35,321 nt of DNA. It comes from Gemmatimonadota bacterium. Its GTDB lineage: Bacteria > Gemmatimonadota > Gemmatimonadetes > Longimicrobiales > Gaopeijiaceae. Under the pieces are notes generated by a model that had not been told where the DNA came from, ran no database searches, and worked only from the letters and a program-made list of their open reading frames with translations. Below are positions 1 through 7,748 of the stretch, in pieces. Positions within the stretch are counted from its first letter, which is position 1. The number at the start of each line of letters is the position of its first letter. The stretch is taken from assembly GCA_016209885.1 (NCBI GenBank), contig JACQVF010000010.1, positions 1 to 35,321 on the forward strand, written 5' to 3'. The translations under genes were made by a program, and so were the position numbers.

Positions 1-2
1 AC

Positions 3-797
3 GCCGCCACCTTCGTGGACGCGCTCCTCGAGCGCCTGGGGCCCAGGAGCCGCGACGAACGGCTTCGCACACGGATCCGCGAGGGCCACGAGTCGGTGTG
101 GAAGGAGTGGCTCGAGCCGACAGGGGTGCGGCGCGTGAACCCCGCGTGCCTCATACGCTCGCTCCAGCAGCGGCTCGGGGCCGACGCCGTCTTCGTCGCG
201 GACAGCGGCAACGGCACCTTCCTGGCCATGGAGTGCTTGCGCCTCCGCCGGCCCGGCCGCTTCCTCGCCCCGGTGGACTACTCGTGCATGGGCTACGCCG
301 TGCCCGCGGCCATCGGCGCGAAGCTCGCGCGCCCACAGGAGCCTGTCATCGCCCTGGCCGGCGACGGCGCGTTCCTCATGACCGGCCTCGAGCTCCTTAC
401 TGCGGCGCGTGAGGCCGCCGCCGTGACCGTGCTCGTGCTGCGGGACCGCGAGCTCGCCCAGATCGCCCAGTTCCAGGATGTGGCCTTCGGCCGCAAGGTG
501 GCGAGCGAGCTCGCTGATTACGACCTGAAGGCGATCTGCCGCGGCGTCGGCGTCGAATGCCTCAGCCTCGAGACCGACGGCGAGGTGCCTATCGTGCTGG
601 ACCGCGCTGCGGCCATTACCGCGGACGGACGGCCCGTGGCCGTGGACGTGGCCATTGACTACTCGCGGAAGACCTACTTCACCCGCGGCGTCGTATGGAC
701 CAACCTCGGGCGGCTCCCGTGGGCCGACCGGCTCCGCTTCGTCGCGCGGGCGCTCGCGCGCAGCGTGACGCAGCGTGACGGGGTAGCACCCGGGTGA
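3..797 (+). CDS. Thiamine-diphosphate-dependent enzyme, C-terminal part (acetolactate synthase-like), 5' partial
   Basis: The reading frame is open to the left edge, so the gene starts outside the window and only its C-terminal ~264 residues are present. This part corresponds to the TPP-binding C-terminal domain of the acetolactate synthase / pyruvate oxidase / benzoylformate decarboxylase superfamily. It shows VADSGNG, a glycine-rich GYAVPAAIGAKLA stretch, and then GDGAFLMTGLELLTAA, the start of the GDG-x(25)-NN motif that holds Mg-TPP. Where the usual NN or ND closes that motif the protein reads LRDRE, so the second metal ligand would be Asp, which is unusual. The N-terminal PYR and central domains are missing, so the substrate cannot be named; a 2-oxo acid decarboxylase or carboligase is the safe statement. 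The next gene follows after a 34-bp gap. Confidence 0.8.
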   Translation, partial: AATFVDALLERLGPRSRDERLRTRIREGHESVWKEWLEPTGVRRVNPACLIRSLQQRLGADAVFVADSGNGTFLAMECLRLRRPGRFLAPVDYSCMGYAVPAAIGAKLARPQEPVIALAGDGAFLMTGLELLTAAREAAAVTVLVLRDRELAQIAQFQDVAFGRKVASELADYDLKAICRGVGVECLSLETDGEVPIVLDRAAAITADGRPVAVDVAIDYSRKTYFTRGVVWTNLGRLPWADRLRFVARALARSVTQRDGVAPG

Positions 798-831
798 GCA
801 TGTTCCACTCACATGAGAGGAGGGGTGACCC

Positions 832-2769
832 GTGAACCATCGGGGAGCGCTTCTCGGCCTCGTTCTGGTCTCGCTCGTTCTCGCTTCGGTGCCGGCGTCG
901 GCGCAGGTCCCGGCGGCGGCTCCGGCGTTCGACGTGTTCGAGGCCTCGATCCCCGAGCTGCAGGAAGCCATGGAGAGCGGGCGGCTCACGGCCGCGCAGC
1001 TCGTGGACGCCTATCTGGCGCGCATCGAGGCCTACGACAAGCGCGGGCCTCAGCTTAACGCGATCCTCTGGGTGAATGCGAACGCGCGGGCCGAGGCGAG
1101 GGCGCTGGACGAGGAGCGTGCGCGGCGCGGCCCGCGCAGCGCGCTGCACGGGATCCCGGTGATCCTGAAGGACAACTTCGACGCCCACGACATGCCGACC
1201 ACGGCGGGCTCCCTCGCGCTCGCGGGGGTGGTGCCGCCGGACGACGCGTTCCAGGTGAGGAAGCTGCGGCAGGCGGGTGCGATCATCCTGGCCAAGGCGA
1301 ACATGCACGAGCTGGCGAGCGGGGTCACGACGATCAGCGGGCTGGGCGGCCAGACGCGCAATCCGTACGATCCGTCGCGCAACCCGGGCGGCTCGAGCGG
1401 CGGCACGGGTGCGGCGGTCGCGGCGAGCTTCGGCGCGGTGGGCTGGGGCACCGATACTTGCGGCTCGATCCGCATTCCGGCGGCGCACAACAATCTGTTC
1501 GGGCTCCGGCCGACGAAGGGGCTGTCCAGCATCGACGGGATCATTCCGCTCTCGCACACACAGGATACCGGGGGTCCCCTTGCACGCACGGTGACGGACC
1601 TGGCGATCGCGCTCGATGCCACGGTCGGGCCCGATCCCGCCGACGCGGCGACACGGGCTCTCGAGGGGCGGCCGCTCCCACGCTTCCGCGAGGCGCTGGA
1701 CGCGAACGCGCTGCGCGGCGCACGCTTGGGGGTGGCGACCGATCTCTTCACCGACACGCTCGAGGACCGGGAAGCGATTCGGTTGATCCGGAACGCGATC
1801 ATGGCCATGAAGGCGCAGGGCGCGGAGGTGATGGAGGTGAGCGTCCCCGGCATCGACAGCCTGCTGGGGCGGTCGCGCGTCGTCGAGCACGAGTTCAAGT
1901 TCGACCTGGCGGACTATCTGGCCGCGACGCCCGCGGCGCCCGTCAAGTCCCTCGGTGAGATCCTGGAGCGCGGGCTCCACCTGGCGGCGCTGGACAGCGC
2001 GTTCCGGGCCAGGAACCGCGTCGAGACGCGGGACAGCGAGGTGTACCGGACCCTGCTGGCCAGGCGGGACTCGGTGCGCGAGGCGGTGCTGCGCGCCATG
2101 GACGCGGAGCGTCTGGACGCACTGGTCTATCCGACGGTCCAGCGCAGGCCGGCACTCATCGGCGAGCCCCAGCGCGGGTCCACCTGCCGCCTGAGCGCGC
2201 ACTCGGGGATGCCGGCGCTGACCGCGCCGGCCGGGTTCACAGGCGACGGGCTTCCCGTGGGCGTCGAGCTGGTCGGTCGCCCCTTCGCCGACGCGCGCCT
2301 CGTCGCGCTGGCCTATGCGTTCGAGCAGGCAACGCACCACCGGCGTCCCCCGGCCACGACGCCACCGCTTGGCGCGGGGCGCGCGCCAGAGCCCGTCGCG
2401 TTCAGCGTCGTGGCGACGGGCCGCGGCCTGGCGCCGCCCGCCGAGACCGGCGTCACCGCGCGGGGGGAGCTCGCCTTCGACGTGACCCGGAGCACGCTGA
2501 GCTATCGCGTGACCGTCTCGGGCGTGGCCACGGACCAGATCCATGGCGTGACGCTGAGCGAGGGGGAGCCGGGGCGGCCTGGCCCGGTGCGCTATCCCCT
2601 GTCCGGCCTCGGCCTCGCGCAGATCGAGGGGACGCTGCCGCTCAACGCGTCCGATCGCGAGGCGCTCCGGGAGGGGCGACTCTATCTCACCGTGTACACG
2701 CGAGAGCACCCGACGGGCGCGGCGCGCGGGCAGCTCGCGCTGCCGGCGCGGCCTGGACCCGCGCGCTGA
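832..2769 (+). CDS. Secreted amidase with C-terminal CHRD domain
   Basis: An amidase-signature hydrolase of 645 residues. Residues 1-24 form a signal peptide (hydrophobic core, cleavage after ASA), so the enzyme is exported. The amidase domain spans about residues 30-500 and carries the signature GGSSGGTGAAVAASFG. By alignment with FAAH and GatA the Ser-cisSer-Lys triad is K113, S188 and S212 (in DTCGSIRIPAA). Residues ~520-640 look like a CHRD domain, a beta-rich extracellular module (LAFDVTRSTLSYRVTVSG...YLTVYTREHPTGAARGQL). The GTG start is chosen because an AGGAGGGG ribosome site lies 7 nt upstream and the signal peptide begins there. The family hydrolyses C-N amide bonds; the CHRD tail may mediate envelope attachment, which is inference. 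Lengths above ~500 aa are explained by the extra domain. It is not GatA, because GatA is cytoplasmic and lacks both additions. Confidence 0.88.
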   Translation: MNHRGALLGLVLVSLVLASVPASAQVPAAAPAFDVFEASIPELQEAMESGRLTAAQLVDAYLARIEAYDKRGPQLNAILWVNANARAEARALDEERARRGPRSALHGIPVILKDNFDAHDMPTTAGSLALAGVVPPDDAFQVRKLRQAGAIILAKANMHELASGVTTISGLGGQTRNPYDPSRNPGGSSGGTGAAVAASFGAVGWGTDTCGSIRIPAAHNNLFGLRPTKGLSSIDGIIPLSHTQDTGGPLARTVTDLAIALDATVGPDPADAATRALEGRPLPRFREALDANALRGARLGVATDLFTDTLEDREAIRLIRNAIMAMKAQGAEVMEVSVPGIDSLLGRSRVVEHEFKFDLADYLAATPAAPVKSLGEILERGLHLAALDSAFRARNRVETRDSEVYRTLLARRDSVREAVLRAMDAERLDALVYPTVQRRPALIGEPQRGSTCRLSAHSGMPALTAPAGFTGDGLPVGVELVGRPFADARLVALAYAFEQATHHRRPPATTPPLGAGRAPEPVAFSVVATGRGLAPPAETGVTARGELAFDVTRSTLSYRVTVSGVATDQIHGVTLSEGEPGRPGPVRYPLSGLGLAQIEGTLPLNASDREALREGRLYLTVYTREHPTGAARGQLALPARPGPAR

Positions 2770-3176
2770 CCGCGTGCGTACCACCCGGCGGTGGGGATCG
2801 CGGGGTCGGGGGGGTCGCGGGGGGGTCGCCCCTCCTTGACAGGCGAGGCCGCCGGCGCTAAACGTTCTGGACGCGTTTTCGGGTACAGTCTTGGAACCGC
2901 GGGAGCGACGCGTTGACAGACATGCCTTTCTGGGCCTTCTCGCACGGTTCGGCGTCGTTGGGCGCTGCGAACGTGATCCCGGTCACGACGAAGACCCGCA
3001 CGGCCCGTGAAGGCCGTGGTGGGAGAGGGCCGGTTGCGTCGCGTTTCGAGGAGATCTGACCGGGCGCCACAACCGAAGCGAAGACGACAGCGGGCCCTCT
3101 CCGAGGCGAGGGGGCCCGCCGTCATTTCTGGGTGCGACTCTCGGGTAGTGTATCCGTCCGGACGAGGAGGTGGTTC
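2770..3176 (+). other. Intergenic region upstream of the leader ORF and thrA
   Basis: About 400 bp with no convincing gene. It contains a G-run near 2805-2830 and the strong hairpin listed separately at 3086-3130. A TTGACA at 2913-2918 lacks a matching -10 box at normal spacing. A minus-strand frame at 2858-3070 reads like a protein for ~45 residues but has no start signal or recognised family. Confidence 0.5.
3086..3130 (+). terminator. Strong hairpin, candidate terminator or attenuator upstream of thrA
   Basis: A 12-bp stem (3090-3101 with 3108-3119, one G-U pair) encloses a 6-nt loop. After one mismatch three more pairs extend it to 3086-3123. The tail ATTTCT is only partly U-rich. It lies 320 bp after the amidase stop and ~50 bp before the leader ORF, so it could end amidase transcription or attenuate a long thrA leader. 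Which of the two cannot be told from the sequence. Confidence 0.6.
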
Positions 3177-3293
3177 ATGGGGTCGAAGGGGATATGGGTA
3201 GCCGGACTCTGGTCCAGCGCATGGGCGATGGTGGTGCACGCGCGCAGCCGTGCGCCGCGTGGGCGGCGCCGGCCTCTCACCGTCGAGGCGTGA
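3177..3293 (+). CDS. 38-codon leader-like ORF upstream of thrA
   Basis: A small ORF with an excellent ribosome site, GAGGAGG at 3164-3170, six nt before its ATG. It encodes 38 residues: a short N-terminus (MGSKGIWVAGLWSSAWAMVV), hydrophobic with three Trp, followed by an Arg/Pro-rich tail. Its stop (TGAGGG, 3291-3296) supplies the GAGGG that serves as the ribosome site for the GTG start of thrA at 3304, so the two are positioned for translational coupling. It has a single Thr and a single Ile, so classical Thr/Ile-codon attenuation is not supported. It may be a coupling leader or a small membrane peptide. Recognition rests on the ribosome site and geometry; no family is known to me. Confidence 0.45.
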   Translation: MGSKGIWVAGLWSSAWAMVVHARSRAPRGRRRPLTVEA

Positions 3294-3303
3294 GGGCCGA
3301 GCC

Positions 3304-5772
3304 GTGTCGAGCGCGCGCATGCAGGTACTCAAGTTCGGCGGCACTTCCCTCGGCACGCCCGAGCGGGTGGAGGTGGTGGCGGCGATCGTGGCTGAGCGGG
3401 CGCGCATGGCGCCCATCGCGATGGTCGTCTCGGCGTTTGCCCGGGTCACCGACACCCTGGTCGCGGCGGCTGCCGCGGCGGCGGGCCGCGACCCGTCCTA
3501 CCGCGAGCGGCTTGAGTCCCTGGCGGAGCGCCACCGGCTGGCGGCGGAGGCGCTTGCGTCGCCCGACGAGCGGGCGGCGGTGCTGGCGACCGTGGACGGA
3601 TACGCGGAGGCGCTCCGGCATCTGCACCGGGGCGTGTGGCTCGTCCAGGAGTGTTCACCCCGTACGCTTGACACGATCCTGAGCCACGGCGAGCTGCTCT
3701 CGGCGGCGCTGGTGGTGGCGGCCCTCCGGAAGGCGGACGTTGCCGCAGAGGCGTGCGATGCGCGCTCGCTCATCGTCACCGACGCGAGCTTCGGGAACGC
3801 CCGTGTCCAGTGGGAGGAGACGGGGGCGCGGATCCGCGCCCACTTCGGCAGCGCGATGGCGCTCCAGGTCGTGACGGGCTTCATCGGCTGCACGCTTGGC
3901 GGCGAGACGACAACGCTGGGGCGCGGTGGCTCCGACTACACGGCGGCGCTCGTGGGTGCGGCGCTGGACGCCGAGGCCATCGAGATCTGGACGGACGTGG
4001 ACGGGGTGATGAGCGCGGATCCTCGCCTGGTTCCCAACGCCTTCTCGATCCCGCTTCTCAGTTATGTCGAGCTGCTCGAGCTCTCGCACTTCGGCGCCAA
4101 GGTGGTCTACCCGCCCACGCTGCACCCTGCGCGGGAGCGCGCGATCCCGCTCATCATCCGGAACACCTTGAACCCGGCGTTCCCGGGCACGCGCGTCGTG
4201 GAGACGGCGCCGGCCCCGGAGGGCCACCCGGTGCGGGGGATCGCCTCGATTTCGCGCTTGGCGCTCGTGCGCCTCGAGGGGGACTGGATGATGGGGCTCC
4301 CGGAGATCGTGGAGCGGCTCTTCCGCGCCCTGGCCCGCGACGGCATCCGGGTTCTGCTCATCACCCAGGGCTCGAGCGGCCACTCCATCTGCTTTGCCGT
4401 AATGCCCGTGGATCTGGAGCGGGCGCGGGCGCGGATCGAGGAGGAGTTCGGGCTCGAGCGCCGCGCGGGGCTCGTCGACGAGCCGGTCGTGGAGACGGAC
4501 TGCTCGGTCATCGCTGCCGTGGGCGAGGGGATGCGAGAGACGCCGGGGGTGTCGGGGCGGCTGTTCGGCGTGCTGGGCCGTCACGGGGTGAACGTGCGGG
4601 GCATCGCCCAGGGCTCGTCCGAGCTGAACATCTCGGTCGTGGTCGGAGAGCGAGATCATGCGCGGGCGCTGAGGGCGATCCACGACGCGTTCTTCGCGCC
4701 GGGCGCCCGCGCGGCGAAGGTGTTCATCGCGGGCGTGGGCCGGGTCGGCGGCGTGCTGGTGGACCAGATCGCGAGGGCGGCCGCCGAGCTCGAGGAGCGG
4801 CGCTGGATCCGCGTCGCTATCGCGGGGCTGGCGAGCCGCCGCCGGGCGCTACTCGTGCCCGATGGCATCGACGTCAGCCGCTGGCGCGAGGCGCTGGCGG
4901 AGGCGGAAGCGGACGGCGCCCTGGATGCCCTCGTGGCGGCGGCCGTAGCGAGCCGCGATGCGCCGGCCGTCTTCGTGGACTGCACGGCGAGCGATGCGCC
5001 GGTCGCGCACTACGAACGGCTGCTGCGGTCCGGCGTCGCCATCGTCTCGACGAACAAGCGTGGCTTCTCCGGCCCGCTGGCGGGCTACCGATCCCTGCGG
5101 GCGGCGGCGTCCGCCGGGGCAGGGCTGTACTTCGGCACCACCGTGGGCGCGGGCCTCCCCGTGCTGCGCACCGTCGCCGACCTGGTGGCGACCGGGGACC
5201 GGGTCCACCGCATCGAGGGCGTGCTCTCCGGGACGCTCGGATACGTGCTGGGCGAGGTCATGGCCGGGGTAGCGTTGAGCCGCGCGGTTCGAGAGGCGCA
5301 CGAGCGCTCGCTGACCGAGCCCGATCCCCGCGAGGACCTCGGCGGCGCCGATGTGGCGCGCAAGCTCGTGATCCTGGCCCGTGAGGCAGGCTTCGAGGTG
5401 GAGCCCGAGTGCGTGGCCCTCGAGCCGCTGGTGGAAGCCGGCAGGTGGCGCGAGCTCCCGCTCCCGGCGTTCTGGGATGCGCTGGCAGGCGTCGACGAGG
5501 AGTACGGCCGGCGCGCGGAGGCGGCTCGACGAAACGGGCGCAGTCTTTGCCATCTCGCGAGGATCGAGGAGGGTCGCTGCCACGCCGGGATCGCGGAGAT
5601 CGGACCCGAGCATCCGTGTGGCGCGCTCCGCGGGACGGACAACATGGTGGCCATCTGGTCGGACCGCTACGCGAGCACGCCGCTCGTGATCCGCGGGCCC
5701 GGCGCCGGGCCGGAGGTCACGGCTGGCGGGCTGTTCGCGGATCTCCTGCGCGCGGTGCGCGAATCCGTGTAG
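3304..5772 (+). CDS. thrA: Bifunctional aspartokinase / homoserine dehydrogenase
   Basis: Catalyses the first and third steps from aspartate to threonine and methionine: ATP phosphorylation of aspartate and NAD(P)H reduction of aspartate semialdehyde to homoserine. The kinase domain (about 1-290) opens with KFGGTSLG at residue 10 and includes GRGGSDYTAAL. Two ACT-type regulatory segments follow (about 310-460). The dehydrogenase starts near residue 470 with the nucleotide-binding VFIAGVGRVGGVLV and contains STNKRGFSG, GTTVGAGLPVL and GVLSGTLGYVL. Total 822 residues, close to E. coli ThrA (820). GTG 3304 is preferred because GAGGG lies 7 nt upstream; ATG 3319, five codons on, is possible, and upstream starts would add a poor extension. 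The next enzyme of the pathway, asd, follows 54 bp later, so the two probably form an operon. Feedback control through the ACT domains is expected from the family. Confidence 0.95.
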   Translation: MSSARMQVLKFGGTSLGTPERVEVVAAIVAERARMAPIAMVVSAFARVTDTLVAAAAAAAGRDPSYRERLESLAERHRLAAEALASPDERAAVLATVDGYAEALRHLHRGVWLVQECSPRTLDTILSHGELLSAALVVAALRKADVAAEACDARSLIVTDASFGNARVQWEETGARIRAHFGSAMALQVVTGFIGCTLGGETTTLGRGGSDYTAALVGAALDAEAIEIWTDVDGVMSADPRLVPNAFSIPLLSYVELLELSHFGAKVVYPPTLHPARERAIPLIIRNTLNPAFPGTRVVETAPAPEGHPVRGIASISRLALVRLEGDWMMGLPEIVERLFRALARDGIRVLLITQGSSGHSICFAVMPVDLERARARIEEEFGLERRAGLVDEPVVETDCSVIAAVGEGMRETPGVSGRLFGVLGRHGVNVRGIAQGSSELNISVVVGERDHARALRAIHDAFFAPGARAAKVFIAGVGRVGGVLVDQIARAAAELEERRWIRVAIAGLASRRRALLVPDGIDVSRWREALAEAEADGALDALVAAAVASRDAPAVFVDCTASDAPVAHYERLLRSGVAIVSTNKRGFSGPLAGYRSLRAAASAGAGLYFGTTVGAGLPVLRTVADLVATGDRVHRIEGVLSGTLGYVLGEVMAGVALSRAVREAHERSLTEPDPREDLGGADVARKLVILAREAGFEVEPECVALEPLVEAGRWRELPLPAFWDALAGVDEEYGRRAEAARRNGRSLCHLARIEEGRCHAGIAEIGPEHPCGALRGTDNMVAIWSDRYASTPLVIRGPGAGPEVTAGGLFADLLRAVRESV

Positions 5773-5826
5773 TCAATAGCAAGCGGCGGCGCCAGTATAC
5801 CGGAATAGAGAGGAGGAACGCGAGCC

Positions 5827-6894
5827 ATGAGCGGTTCCGGCGGCTCCCGGAGGATGCCCGTCGCAGTGCTCGGCGCCACGGGCAGCGTGGGCCAGCGCTT
5901 GGTGAGTCTGCTGGCGGATCATCCCTGGTTCGAGGTCGCGGCGTTGACCGCGTCGGACCGTTCGGCGGGCAAGCGCTACGGCGATGCGGCGCGCTGGCTG
6001 CTCCCGGACCCGCCGCCCGCGCGCATCGCCGACATGGCCGTGCTGCCGACGGAGCCGGCGCTCGAGCCGCGCCTCGTGTTCTCGGCCCTGGACGCCGGCG
6101 TCGCCGGCCCGGTCGAGGCCGAGCTCGCGCGGCAGGGCCACGTTGTGGTGTCGAACGCCCGCAGCCACCGACTGGATGCCGACGTGCCCCTGCTCGTTCC
6201 GGAGGTGAACGCGGATCACCTGTGCCTGGTGGCGCAGCAGCCGTACGGTTCGGGTGCCATCGTCACGAACCCCAACTGCTCGACCATCGGGCTCACGCTG
6301 GCGTTGGGGCCGCTGGTCGACGCCTTCGGGCTCGAGCGCGTTCACGTGGTGACGCTCCAGGCCGTGTCGGGCGCCGGATACCCGGGCATCTCGAGCCTGG
6401 ACATGGTGGACAACGTGGTCCCGTTCATCGCCGGCGAGGAAGAGAAGCTGGAGGTGGAGACGCTCAAGGTGCTGGGGACCGTTCGGGACGGATCCGCCGG
6501 GCCCCACGTGGCCGCGGCGCCGTTCCGGGTGAGCGCGCAGTGCAACCGCGTTCCGGTCCTGGACGGCCACCTGGAGTGCGTTTCGGTGACCCTCGCGCGT
6601 GACGCGGCGCTGGACGCGATCCGCGGCGCGTGGGAGGCGTTCTGCGGCGAGCCGCAGGCGCTCGAGCTGCCGAGCGCGCCCCGGCGCCCCGTCCACTATG
6701 TGGATGGGAACGACCGGCCGCAGCCGCGTCTCGATCGGGACGTCGAGCGGGGAATGGCGGTGGCCGTGGGGCGACTGCGGCCCTGCCCGCTCTTTGGCCA
6801 CAAGTTCATCCTGGTCACGCACAACACGGTGCGCGGCGCTGCGGGCGGGGCGATCCTCTGCGCGGAGCTCGCCGTGGCCCGCGGGTTGGTCTAA
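5827..6894 (+). CDS. asd: Aspartate-semialdehyde dehydrogenase (archaeal/fungal-type)
   Basis: Reduces aspartyl-4-phosphate, the product of the aspartokinase half of the preceding gene, to aspartate semialdehyde, the branch point to lysine/diaminopimelate and threonine/methionine. The 355-residue protein has an N-terminal Rossmann motif VAVLGATGSVGQR, the catalytic Cys C151 in NPNCSTIG, and H248 in RVPVLDGHLE as the likely acid-base His. The LQAVSGAGYPG stretch and overall length resemble the archaeal/fungal branch of the family. A strong AGAGGAGG site lies 9 nt before the ATG. Cytoplasmic. It supplies the substrate used by the dehydrogenase half of ThrA, so this two-gene unit covers three consecutive reactions. 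Confidence 0.95.
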   Translation: MSGSGGSRRMPVAVLGATGSVGQRLVSLLADHPWFEVAALTASDRSAGKRYGDAARWLLPDPPPARIADMAVLPTEPALEPRLVFSALDAGVAGPVEAELARQGHVVVSNARSHRLDADVPLLVPEVNADHLCLVAQQPYGSGAIVTNPNCSTIGLTLALGPLVDAFGLERVHVVTLQAVSGAGYPGISSLDMVDNVVPFIAGEEEKLEVETLKVLGTVRDGSAGPHVAAAPFRVSAQCNRVPVLDGHLECVSVTLARDAALDAIRGAWEAFCGEPQALELPSAPRRPVHYVDGNDRPQPRLDRDVERGMAVAVGRLRPCPLFGHKFILVTHNTVRGAAGGAILCAELAVARGLV

Positions 6895-7065
6895 CAGGTC
6901 CCTGTAGGTGTTCACCGCCCTGTCAACGGTGGTTGAGCATCGTTGGTCTGACGCCTCCCGAGAGGCGGCCGCTCGGCGCGCGAACGGGACGCGGATGGCC
7001 GGATGGGGTTCCAGATGTTTACTGCGCGATGCGTGCGGGCTTCTCGCGATGCCAAGGGGACGGGA

Positions 7066-7614
7066 GTGGCCGGATCGCCGCCGCCCGTGAACGCGGCGAG
7101 CGCTGTCGCGCGTCTGGTGCTCACGCCCGAGGCCTGGACGGCCGTTGCCCAGCACGCCGCGAGCAGGCCCAGCGAAGAGGTGTGCGGCATGCTGATAGGC
7201 GCGGGTGAGGGCGGGGCCGCCCGCGTGGCGCGGATCATTCCGAGCCGGAACGTAGCGGATCCCTCCGAGCGAGGCCGGCGCTTCCTCATGGAGCCGCGCG
7301 ACGTGCTCGACGTCGAGCGGACGCTCCGCGGCGGCCCGGAGCGGCTCCTGGGCTTCTATCACTCGCACCCCGACGGCACGGCGGAGCCCTCCGCCCTGGA
7401 CACGGCCTACATGACGCTCTGGCCGGCCACGGCCTGGCTCATTGTCCCCATGGGACCCATGGGAGCGGGCGGCACCGCGCGTACGCCTCGGGCCTGGTTG
7501 CTGGAAGCGGAGGCAGCGAGCCCTTCGCGGACGAACGCACCGCCGGGCGCTCCCGGGCAGGCAGCGCTGCGCGAGCTGGTGATCGAGGGGTTGCCGACCC
7601 GCTGTCCGCTGTAG
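7066..7614 (+). CDS. JAMM/M67-family metallopeptidase (Mov34/MPN-like)
   Basis: A zinc isopeptidase-fold protein of 182 residues from the GTG chosen here. The JAMM set is complete: a Glu in SEEVCGMLIG, then HSHP in GFYHSHPDGT, then Ser and Asp in SALD. Bacterial members cleave sulfur-carrier proteins or ubiquitin-like tails before cysteine or thiocarboxylate chemistry; no carrier or ThiF/MoeB-like gene is nearby, so its partner is unknown. GTG 7066 has AGGGGA five nt upstream and begins just before the domain; an ATG at 7003 would add 21 residues with little ribosome-site support. Convergent with the next gene, 134 bp away. Confidence 0.8.
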   Translation: MAGSPPPVNAASAVARLVLTPEAWTAVAQHAASRPSEEVCGMLIGAGEGGAARVARIIPSRNVADPSERGRRFLMEPRDVLDVERTLRGGPERLLGFYHSHPDGTAEPSALDTAYMTLWPATAWLIVPMGPMGAGGTARTPRAWLLEAEAASPSRTNAPPGAPGQAALRELVIEGLPTRCPL

Positions 7615-7748
7615 TTCTGGGACGGGACTCCAGACCTGTTCTCTGCCTAGAGCCCCAGGCTCAGCCTAGCCCGTGGCTTGGCATGGCTCCGGCTCGGACG
7701 GGGCATCGCCAACTTCCGGGTGCCGGCGAGGGAGTGAGGCTGCTCCGC

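Noticed and set aside
679-2784. Long minus-strand open frame (~700 codons) opposite the amidase gene
   Set aside because: Arg/Pro/His-rich translation without domains, opposite a clear amidase; typical antisense shadow in high-GC DNA.
2858-3070. Minus-strand 70-codon frame with a protein-like stretch ending in FQDCTRKRVQNV
   Set aside because: No ribosome site, no neighbours on that strand and no recognised family; may be a remnant but not supportable.
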